Shown: positions 55,300 through 64,000 of the stretch, in pieces
Layout: each line of letters begins with the position of its first letter
How positions within the stretch are numbered: the first letter of the stretch is position 1
Assembly: GCA_030278955.1 (NCBI GenBank)
Contig: JAOANR010000009.1
Span: 35,193,504-35,257,503 of the forward strand
Length of the DNA stretch: 64,000 bases
Direction of reading: 5' to 3'
From: Hygrophila difformis
Taxonomy: Eukaryota > Streptophyta > Magnoliopsida > Lamiales > Acanthaceae
Made by a program: the position numbers and the translations under genes
Notes under the pieces: model-generated
Seen by the model: the letters and a program-made list of their open reading frames with translations, nothing else
What the model was told of the DNA's origin: nothing
Databases searched by the model: none

Positions 55300-56818
55300 T
55301 GCTTTCAACAAAGGAATTTTTAAATTCCAAAACAATTTAAGAAAAGATGTACTAACAGTCCAAGATGAATAAGTGACTGTCAGGCCAAAAACAAAACTGT
55401 AACATGCTTTGCATGTGACAGTGCCTCTTTACTGCTTTAAATTAAATAACCAGCAATAGCATGCATAAATCTGACACCTGAATTCACATGTTGAATTTAG
55501 GCATATGATAAAATTTTCAAACTATTAAATTGGGATAATATAATTAAAGACATGCATGAAATGAATTTTTGAGGTTTTGAGCTTAAAAATATAATGATAT
55601 AATCATCTTGTTGGGTAATAAATCTTCACGTTGAGAATTTAATTGAATAGATTGTAAGAATTTTTCAAAGATTACATTTAAGAATATTGTATGACATGAA
55701 TCAACCATTCCATGTGAGATTTGAGCCATGAGTCACTTTTACTCATTCTTTCTTTGATGTGTGAAAATCATTTTGATTAAAGGAAACTAGAACTTGCGAT
55801 TGGAATCGATTCAAGATCATGCCATATTTCCAAAATTGAGCATATGATCGAGGCACTTAGAATAACCAAATTTTTTGCCTTCTTTTAAAATGCAAACCAA
55901 AAAAATATTTTCCCTTTAGGGTTAACCACTTTGAGCCTTTAAGCCTAATTTTTCTTTGAAGCCCTCTATATTATTTCCTAGCCTTACAAAAAGACCAAGA
56001 AAATCAAACTTAAGTGTGCAAGAATGAATTTTATCGAGGCATTACAATTTTTTATCATCAAAGAAATATCAATCGGGGTTCGAAAAGCCGATTCAAAAAA
56101 AAAAAAAAGAGAAAACGAAAAAAAGAAAGAAAAAAAAGAAAAATGTTGAGTTCAATTCAACAACAATAAATTGCAAATGACAAAGCAATTAGACATAGTC
56201 TAATGGCATGCAATAGAAAAAAAAGAAAGAAAGAAAAATATTGATGATCATAAATTTTAAATAAAAATAGGCCAAGTTATGATAAAAATGAATTCTTGCC
56301 ACTTCTTAACCCAATAAATTCTCATCCATACCAATGTTACAACCGTATGTCCCGTTATAACCCTTAAATATGACCTCGGGATCTCGATTTGAAGAAATGA
56401 GTCGGTGGCGAGTTGGTCTGATTACAAGCTTATAGGATAATTTAATTAAATTTGATTATGAGCGTTCTTGATTAATGCCCAATTTGAAAGGGAGTGAAAT
56501 TTCCGCTTTTACTATATGTGAGGCCATGTTTCTAATTTCTGTTCATGTCATGCTTATATTCTAGAATTAAATCAGTGATTATTTCTGGACATGATATACA
56601 TGAAGAATTAACAATATTGACTGATTTGTAGGCCTGATTGAGTGAGAAATATCATTTCATTAAACACTGTAATAAAGAGAATTCAATACTTGTAGTTTTT
56701 CATTGTCTTATCCCAATATAAAAAGAATAAAATTTTTGAAGCCATGAAAATAGATTGAATATGCAACGTCTATGCTCTTAGGGGCACTGACTCTGACTGC
56801 TCGGGGACGATCGGTATT
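55300..56818. other. 3' noncoding region of Athila C
   Basis: About 1.5 kb of AT-rich DNA between the extra ORF and the 3' PPT. A-rich tracts with GAAA repeats at about 56095-56145 and 56215-56240. No coding region seen. Confidence 0.6.
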
Positions 56819-56832
56819 AAATGTGAGGATGT
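56819..56832 (+). other. Polypurine tract of Athila C
   Basis: AAATGTGAGGATGT directly before the LTR start TGATAATGACC. Confidence 0.85.
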
Positions 56833-57112
56833 TGATAATGACCAAAATTGTCCATTATTTACAATCTATTTCCGTGTCTAATACAGGCATTTGATCGCAT
56901 TTCGGTCTTATATTAAATAAAAAAGCAGTTGAATTTGACAGAAATGTGCATGTTTGTAAAAAAATAAGCTGGTAATGAAAAACACAAAAATATGTAACTG
57001 TATTGCATTTTGTGTTAGAAAAATAAAAAAACATGAGAAAAAAAGAAAATAAAAAGATGGGAAAAGAAAAGAAAAACCCACAAAAAAGTAATTTTGGTAC
57101 TTTTTGGTGTTG

Positions 57113-57491
57113 GATGTCGCTAGCCAAGTTTACGTCGTGAAATGTGGTTCACGACATAGGCCATGAGGCTCGCGACGTAGGAACAAAGGTGGACAAGCAA
57201 GTCTGGAGTTTACATCGTGAAACATGTGTCATGAGGTAAATAGTGGCTCACGACGTAACCAGGAGGATCACGACGTAGAGCCAAAGCAAGCAGATATTCA
57301 AGGTTGAAGACCTTACGTCGCGATCCTAGCTTCGCGACATAAGTGATGGATCACGACGTACTGGGGTGTCACGACGTAGGTTGCCCAGTTTAGGGACAAG
57401 AAATGTCTTTGGACCGAGAACTTACGTCGTGAAAAATGTCTCACGACGTAAAATGAGGCTCGTGACGTAAGCAGTGGAGGATCACGATGTC
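57113..57491. repeat. Nested ACGTCG hairpin array upstream of the TATA box, LTR C
   Basis: Four units near 57115, 57205, 57310 and 57420. In unit 1 the inner arms TACGTCGTGAA and TTCACGACATA are enclosed by TGTCGCTAGCC and GGCTCGCGACGTA. Unit 4 has a perfect 11-bp stem, TTACGTCGTGA with TCACGACGTAA. Spacing is about 90-110 bases. Confidence 0.88.
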
Positions 57492-57543
57492 TGAGGCCCA
57501 GAAATTCAAATCAAATGGGCCCATGGGCCTAGGGTTTCACGCC

Positions 57544-57551
57544 TATTTAAA
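57544..57551 (+). promoter_or_regulatory. TATA box of LTR C
   Basis: TATTTAAA, about 53 bases after the array. It follows the GGGCCCATGGGCC and GGGTTT segment shared with LTR D. Confidence 0.65.
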
Positions 57552-58172
57552 GGGTGTTGACTCTCATGTTCAGTCACTTCACAACATTCCAATACTTCGA
57601 GACAATAGAAGCTCTCAAGCTGTGTAGTTAGGTCGTGTAGCTTAGCATTTTTTATGTTATTTAATTTATGCAATGTAGTTTAGTCTTTAATTAGTGTAGA
57701 TTGATTGTTCTTAGTTGCCTTTTAGCTTAGATGGCCACATTTTCACAGTTTTCTTAAACTTTTATTAGGGTTTGAAATGCTCAAATCATGGGTATTATCA
57801 AACAATTTTTTGAATAAATGGGAAGTTAATCATGAAAAGAGTCCCAAAAACATGAAATGGAACATTCTCTTCCATGGATTTTACTGCTTTGTTTGTATTT
57901 TGGCGATTTGGCCATTTTTATTTATTACTTAGTTAGTTTTTGTATGCTTTTTGGGTCAAGAAAATGCACGGGTGTGTGAATGTTACCCTAGATCAGGTTC
58001 ATTTGAGCTTTAAATTCTGTTCTTAGTTTAGATTTAAATTCCCTGTTATTTTTGCTTATTTAAATTCTTATTCGGTTTCATTTTATTGAGTAGATTAGAT
58101 CAATGCACCTGAGAAAGGGATAAAAATCACATGAACTGCATGAATTTGTCTCAAACACAAGTTCTGGAAAAT

Positions 58173-58841
58173 CTAAGTCGCTGGCCTCTAACCTACGACG
58201 CTAACCCATGTTAGCAACATGAAGAGGGTCTAGGGATGTAGGTAATTCTGGAATCGTGTGAAAATTTTACACCTCTGACGTCGTGACACTCACGTCGTGA
58301 CCCTGACCCTAGGGTCACGACGTAATTTTTTATCTCACAACGTCAGGAGTCCCAAAATACTCCACTTATTTTTATAAAATTTCATGTCGTGATACCCATG
58401 TCGTGACCCTACGTAATTTCCTTGTATCACGATGTGAAGCCCAAATTTACTCTCATTTAAAACTGCCTACGTCGCAAGACTCGCTTCGTGATCCTAGGAT
58501 CACGACGTAATTTATGGTCTAGCAACATAGAACCCAAAAAACTCATTTTTCAAACCATTTACGTCGATAGACTCACGTCGTGATCCTAGGATCACAACGT
58601 AACTTATAGTCTAACGACGTAACCCTCACCCTTTTTCGAAAATTCAAAATTCTAATTTCCTGTTTTACGTCGCAAGACTCACGTCGTGATCCTAGGATCA
58701 GGACGTAATTCTTTAGTCTCGCAACGTAAAACACTCATTTCTAACCTTCAAGTACGTCGTTAGACTCACATCGTGATCCTAGGGTCACGACGTAATTTTT
58801 GTCGAGCAAGGGTCACGACGTAATACCTGTCTAGCGACGTG
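58173..58841. repeat. Nested ACGTCG hairpin array downstream of the TATA box, LTR C
   Basis: Six or seven units, about 85-105 bases apart. At 58559-58622 the outer arms are TTACGTCGATAGACT and AGTCTAACGACGTAA (14 of 15 pair) around an inner palindrome CACGTCGTGATCC / TAGGATCACAACGTAA. At 58665-58729 the outer arms are TTACGTCGCAAGACT and AGTCTCGCAACGTAA. The inner core GTGATCCTAGGATCAC is fully self-complementary in two units (near 58488 and 58581) and nearly so in others. Confidence 0.9.
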
Positions 58842-59959
58842 AAAGGCACCATCATGCCAAATTTTCCATTTCTTCATTTTTCTCACTTAATTAATTGAAC
58901 CTTTAACATTGATTAGAGATCAAAATTAGCAATAATTAAGATCAATGATTAAATTGATATAAGAAATTTTGTTCAATTCTCCATTAAAAGGTTTTCTATA
59001 AATTAAACTCTTATGTTTTAAGCATACATTCTGGGCTTTAATTAATTATTGAATGGAGGGTTGTTTAGACATAATGAGTAATCATGGATTAAGTTCCATA
59101 CCTTGCATGAGAAACCAATGTTTCTCATATAAGATGATTTTTATTTTTTATTTAAAACCCTAAAACATTTTCTTAATTTATTTTGGTCTTTCTCAGTATC
59201 TGTATGAAGCAGATAGCGAAATCTACCAGAAACTAATGTTGGCAGACAGTCCCTTCACCGAGATAAAGTTAGCTCGTCGTTTGTGTATTAATTGCTATTG
59301 CTATTTTGCATGGTCGAGATAGTGGCTAGTGGAAGTCTTGGCGGATGGTTCTTGCTCAGGAATTTAAATTAGCTGCTCAGCAAGCCCCTATCTGGATACA
59401 GTTTTATTTTCTTTACTTTAATTTCAAACCCAAATCTTGAACTGCACGAATACTAGATGATATCAGTCAATATCGTCTAGTAATTAATACAGTAAAAGAG
59501 TATGTAGGTTTTTCTCCCAATTCACAGATAATAAGGGTCTGAATGCCAGCGACTACTGTCACTTAAGACTATTCTGCTGTCTAAAAACGTTTCACCTTGA
59601 ATAATTGGGAACTAGATAGCAGATGTTTGCAGTCCAGATAACCCCAATTATTTCTGTCATTTTTTTAGTCAAAAAATGTTCACTTGAACTCCTCGCACCT
59701 CAGGCTATTCCATCTTTGTGTAGCAAATTCTGTCTAATCCCACCATATATTTTGGGATAATTTATTTATCTTTTTATATTAAATTATGCATTATATTATT
59801 ATGTAAATATTGTGTTCCATTTATTTTGGGATTATTCCCTTGGATGTAGAAGTCTTGATTTTAATCAGATGTTGCATGATAAATTTCCAACAAAAAATTT
59901 CTTTATAAAATCCATATCTGAGTAAGGGATGAATTCTAGAGTTAGGACTAATTCATATC

Positions 59960-62761
59960 TGTAACACTCCGGTTTTTGGTCACCCAGGTCGGGATGTCAC
60001 CGCCACATCTCCCTAGTAAGACACGGTTTCTCTGAGCTTACTAAAGAGATGCAAGGCTAGGTATTGCAGTATTTAAAACATTTAAAGCATTCAAAATAGC
60101 CCATACAATATAATTCGAAAATAATAATAGCATAGCGCAGCGGAAATATTTAGTTTAGTACAGTATCGCAGCGGAAAATATAAAAAGGGCCGACATGGCC
60201 AAAACACGGTTAAACAGGCCCGTTCATAATATAGTCTAAGTACGAAATTTAAAAGAAAAATAAGTATTCCCCAAAATCCCATGCATGAATCGTGCTCACA
60301 CATGCTCATTTCACATATTCTGTAAGGAAAGGAATAAAAATGGTTTTGGTCAGCAAAATTGCTGAGTAAGTTAACACATGCATGATCGTAGGGTTTAAAA
60401 GCCATTAATTTAGTAATTTAACAAAAGCATGATACTAACATAATATTTAGTTTCATCTAATCCATATCCAATAGCATAATTTATCTCAGGCTCTATTTAA
60501 TAACACATATCATATGGTTCAAGATAATAGCCATAATTTAAATAAAGCATTTAAATAATTTAATTGGACAACAACATAATTTAATCTAATTTAATTTAAT
60601 TTAGAATCCCCATTACATTCCCGATTTGGTATTTCAAAGTTTCACGATAAAATCGCGATGTCAACAAGTTTAGCCGGTAGCCCGGCGGCCGCAACCGTAT
60701 CAGCCATACCCAGTACCACTCCGGAGCCTCGTGAAACCCATACGGATATTCACGAGAGTGTAGGCTCTAAGTTTCGCCGTTTAGGCAATCCATATCTCAA
60801 ATTTAGCGCGCGGGGTCACCATCGTCCATTACGGCACGAAGTTAATCGTTAGGGGGCACCCTGCAGAGCACTCACCCCTAATTTTAATTTATCAAGTTTG
60901 TAAGGGGATTTAGTTTTTAAAATCTGCCTTCCATTGTATTAATTTAGAAATAATATCTCGATTCGTTTCAACCCTAAAGGTCAATTCCATGTTTCAACAA
61001 GATTTCAAGATTTCGTTTCGGTAAATCACAGTTTACTCCAAAATTCGTCTAAAATCAGATTTAACTCCAAAAATTCCAAAATTTCATATCTGACTCGGAA
61101 ACATCAAGATCTACAACTTTCGTGTTTTAACTTTTTCAATCCGAGATACCTAAGTAGGTCAAAATCGCCAATTTTCGCATAAGAAGAATTCTGTCCGAGT
61201 TTAATATGTCACAGTTTAAAGATTTCAAATTCTACCATATCAATTCAACTCCAAATTTAATGAAATTTGACAGGGATCATCGTAAGACATTTATCTACAA
61301 CTTTCATGTTCGGCCAAAGATCTAAAACAGCCTGGATCCTATGTCAAAAATGTGATCAAGATCATTCCTAAGTTCTGTCCAAGATTTCGAGATCTAGATT
61401 CAAACAGCTCGGTTTCAACGGGTTTTCACATACCAAATCAACTCCAAAAATTCCCAAATTTTTACAGTATCTAGGTCTAAGTCTTAGGAACGTTTTTCGT
61501 GTTTTAAGTTTTTCCGTTTGAGTTCGTTTTAAGGGTCAGAATAATTCAACAAATCTGTTGCGCCGGTAGAAAGTAATAGTTGACAGAATTTCGGTTTCAT
61601 GTTAATCTTTTAGTTTTGAATGTTTTAATTCATCCCAAAACCATGTAAGAGTTAACTTACTGTGTCTATGAACGTCGGGGATGTCTAGTTCGGAGGCGTG
61701 GCTTCCAGATCACCGTTTCTCCTCTCCGTTCGTCGGGTTCTACGATCTAGATTCGATACGGGGTGTAGAAAGAAAAGAATCGAAGTTAGAATCCATTTTC
61801 GGATTGAAACGTGAAAAGATTTATCGGACTAGAGCTTACCACAACGTTTGGAGACCTTGGATTTTCGTCCAAGCTGCTGCCTCCGTTTGGTGCTTTCCGT
61901 CGACTCCGAATTTAGGGTTTCGAACGTATAGAAGATTGTAGGGTTTTGTAAACTTGTTTGGGGCTCCCAAGGGGCTTATTTATAGAATTCTTAATCCCTA
62001 GGGCGTCCAACAACCGACCCAAAGGTCTTGAGTCGAGAGATGTTCAACCGAAAGTCGAAAAATCCGCGTTCGGGCGAGAGATTCACGCAACGGGCGAATC
62101 TGTCAAGTGGCGCGGTCGTGGCGCGCTAAAGCCCCTTCACCGCGCGGCCACCGCGCCGACTTTGCCTGGACTTCGGTTCGGGCGGGTCGTGCGATCCGTC
62201 GTGCTTTTCCGCCTCTCTTTCGGGTTTCTATCCCTCTATGCTCCCGAATTCCGATTTCCGGGGTATATTCGGGTTCATACTTTCTCTCTAATTTTATTCT
62301 CAGTCTAATTGGATGTTTTGGACTCGAATACTCGAGTTCATTAGTGTCGGGTTTTGGTGTACCATTTATCCCTCCTTTTACTTAATTAAATTCCTTTAAT
62401 TCCTTTTTAAGTAAAAATCTCATTTCTCATTTCCTTATCTTTATTTATTTCTTTTATTTGCTGGATTTGTTTATTTATTTATAGTATTTATTTATTTATT
62501 ATTTATTTATTTAATTATTGTTTTATTTTATGTTGGAAAATTTTCGGGTATTACAGTCTACCCTCCTTAAGAATCAACTTCGTCCTCGAAGTTGTGTTTC
62601 GACTTTTCTCGTCTCGTGCTAAGGTCTTGTATTTGTTTTATTATGTTGTGACTGAACTTAGAATTAAAACTTCTAAGCTGCCTACGTACCCGGTAAAGGG
62701 ATCAAGCCATAACGTAGTTCAAAAGTTTACAAAAATGCACGAAAAATTAGGCGGTATGACA
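59960..62761 (-). repeat. 3' LTR of element F2 (2802 bp)
   Basis: Plus orientation TGTAACACTCCGG to GGCGGTATGACA. It contains the same internal GGGTATTACA/GTCTACCCTCCTTAAG junction as element E, near 62557. Confidence 0.88.
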
Positions 62762-62777
62762 TCCTCTCCCCCTTAAG
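62762..62777 (-). other. Polypurine tract of element F2
   Basis: Minus strand CTTAAGGGGGAGAGGA, then TGTCATACCGCC. Confidence 0.88.
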
Positions 62778-62784
62778 ATTGCAA

Positions 62785-64000
62785 TTATGTCCCCATAACT
62801 GTGTCGGATTCGGTTTGGAACAATGTCGGGTATCGTTCCCTCATGTCGGATTCTACTTCCCAAGTTGCCGTCTCACTTTCGTGGTTTGACCAAAGAACCT
62901 TGATCATTTTGATGGTTTTGTTCCTCGTTACTCGTTCCTTAGTATCGAGAATACGCACTGGGACTTCTTCGTAAGTCAAATCTTCATCGAGCTCAATTAT
63001 CTCCGGTTGAAGTACATGTGTCGGGTCCGGCACATACTTCTTTAGTTGCGAGACATGGAAGACATTATGAACTCGATCTAAGTGTGGCGGTAAAGCCAAT
63101 CGGTAGGCTAGAGTTCCGAATCGTTCTAGAATTTCGTAAGGTCCTATGTATCGAGGACTTAACTTCCCTCGTTTGCCAAAGCGCATCACCCCCTTCATGG
63201 GTGATATCTTCAGCATGACCCTATCTCCCACTTGAAATTCTAGGTCTCGTCGTCTCACGTCGGCATAACTCTTTTGACGGTCTTGAGCGGCTTTCATCTT
63301 CCCTTGGATCACTTTGATTTGTTGAGCCATGTCTTCGATAAGTTGTGGTCCCACTACCACGGACTTATCGTTTTCTTCCCAGCTCAAAGGGCTTCGGCAC
63401 TTTCGTCCATACAATGCCTCGAAAGGTGCCATGCCGATACTAGCATGGTAACTATTATTATAGGAAAACTCAATCAAGGGTAAATGAGATTCCCAATTTC
63501 CTTTGAATTCCAACACACATGCTCTCAGCATGTCTTCTAGTGTTTGGATTGTTCTCTCGGTTTGTCCATCCGTCATCGGGTGGAATGCGGTGCTCATTTT
63601 GATTTGAGTACCGAGAGCTTTTTGTAACTCCGTCCAGAAATGAGAGACAAATCTACTGTCTCTATCGGAAATGATATCATGTGATACTCCATGTCGTCGT
63701 ACCACATTATCAATGTAGGCTCGGGCCAATTGGTCCATAGTCCACGTGTCTTTCATTGGGATAAATATGGCTGTCTTCGTTAGCCTATCCACAATCACCC
63801 AAATCTTGTTCATGCCTTTAGGTGATCGGGGTAATCCCGAGACAAAGTCCATTGAGATGCTATCCCACTTCCAACTTGGAATCTCTAGTGGTTGCATCAA
63901 TCCTAAGGGTTTATGTCGCACTGCCTTAACCTTTTGGCAGGTGAGACATCTCGCCACGAAATTTGCCACTTCCTTCTTCATTCCCGGCCACCAATAGATC
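62785..64000 (-). CDS. Tekay integrase with chromodomain (element F2), partial
   Basis: Open to the window edge; the frame continues upstream with IYWWPG before MKKEVANF. HHCC second half: VARCLTCQKVKA. Core: WDSISMDFVSGLPRSPKGMN (first Asp in MDF), SHDIISDRDSRFVSHFWTEL (second Asp) and MTDGQTERTIQTLEDMLRAC (Glu). GPY/F-type C-terminal domain: GDRVMLKISPMKGVMRFGKR, YIGPYEILERFGTLAYRLAL and RVHNVFHVSQLKKYVPD. Chromodomain at the end: IKMIKVLWSNHESETATWEV. No stop or frameshift over 405 codons, and the zinc-ligand Cys and the LYGRKC segment broken in element E are intact here. It is the best preserved Ty3/gypsy pol in the window. Confidence 0.92.
   Translation of the reverse strand, partial: IYWWPGMKKEVANFVARCLTCQKVKAVRHKPLGLMQPLEIPSWKWDSISMDFVSGLPRSPKGMNKIWVIVDRLTKTAIFIPMKDTWTMDQLARAYIDNVVRRHGVSHDIISDRDSRFVSHFWTELQKALGTQIKMSTAFHPMTDGQTERTIQTLEDMLRACVLEFKGNWESHLPLIEFSYNNSYHASIGMAPFEALYGRKCRSPLSWEENDKSVVVGPQLIEDMAQQIKVIQGKMKAAQDRQKSYADVRRRDLEFQVGDRVMLKISPMKGVMRFGKRGKLSPRYIGPYEILERFGTLAYRLALPPHLDRVHNVFHVSQLKKYVPDPTHVLQPEIIELDEDLTYEEVPVRILDTKERVTRNKTIKMIKVLWSNHESETATWEVESDMRERYPTLFQTESDTVMGT

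Larger units (their letters stand above)
56833..59959 (+). mobile_element. 3' LTR of Athila C, interrupted by element F2
   Basis: Begins TGATAATGACCAAAATTGTC after the PPT. Same U3 backbone as LTR D for the first 300 bases and around the GGGCCC segment before the TATA box. ACGTCG arrays lie on both sides of the promoter. Tekay element F2 is inserted at 59960, so the LTR end is not visible. Confidence 0.85.
59960..64000 (-). mobile_element. Tekay/chromovirus element F2 (runs off the window)
   Basis: 3' LTR, PPT and the integrase end are visible. The 5' part lies beyond 64000. It is inserted into LTR C; the left target bases are probably atatc (59955-59959). It is related to element E but a distinct subfamily (LTR starts TGTAACACTCCGG). 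Confidence 0.9.

Noticed and set aside
57113..57491. Spaced palindromic repeats resembling a CRISPR array
   Set aside because: Units are imperfect, spacers are not of constant length, there are no cas genes, and the setting is a plant retrotransposon LTR.

Overview
The window is plant nuclear DNA, very probably from a eudicot. It is AT-rich and made almost entirely of LTR retrotransposons nested in one another, with a few small DNA transposons, one SINE, a Helitron helicase relic and a single plausible host gene, an F-box gene at the left edge. No rRNA, tRNA, organellar or bacterial genes were seen. Two N gaps (1-92 and 34880-35378) hide junctions. The setting resembles pericentromeric or other repeat-dense heterochromatin; that is inference.

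Layout. 218-784 (-): F-box gene. 1513-10810 (-): Athila-lineage Ty3/gypsy element A with PBS and 5' LTR but no recognisable 3' LTR. It abuts a decayed Tat/Ogre-like gypsy relic (10811 to about 13900). 12859-13131: small hAT-like MITE with CGAGT-rich ends. 13915-24050 (-): a complete Sirevirus-type Copia element with 5-bp TSD, tRNA-Met PBS, PPT, disrupted gag-pol and an extra ORF before the 3' LTR. 24763-25893: MULE-like element with 9-bp TSD and a GC-rich core. 26064-26237: tRNA-derived SINE. 26377-28796: three MITEs. About 29077-29990: Helitron PIF1 helicase relic. 30257-34879: Athila LTR D, split by a 2.3-kb hAT-like insert that contains a 1005-bp tandem duplication. 35379-37731: Tekay-type LTR fragment. 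37757-38851 (+): Athila integrase, then a PPT and LTR B. 41036-50500 (-): complete but internally deleted Tekay/chromovirus element E with TSD atctc. 50830-56832 (+): extra (env-like) region of Athila C, then LTR C at 56833-59959. 59960-64000 (-): Tekay element F2, running off the window.

The most unusual signal is in the Athila LTRs. Upstream of the TATA box, and again downstream in LTRs A, C and D, each carries an array of CpG-containing inverted-repeat units. In B, C and D many units are two nested stems built from four copies of one short half-site. The half-site differs between LTRs (CAATTCGGT in D, TACGTCGTGA in B and C, CTCGCTTTGT in A) but is uniform within each LTR. C and D share the same U3 backbone and yet carry different half-sites. 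The F-box gene has a similar array upstream of its own TATA box, with the same half-site as LTR A.

All transposon polyproteins seen to their ends carry stops, frameshifts or deletions, so the window holds relics and not working elements. The Tekay F2 integrase is open as far as it is visible.
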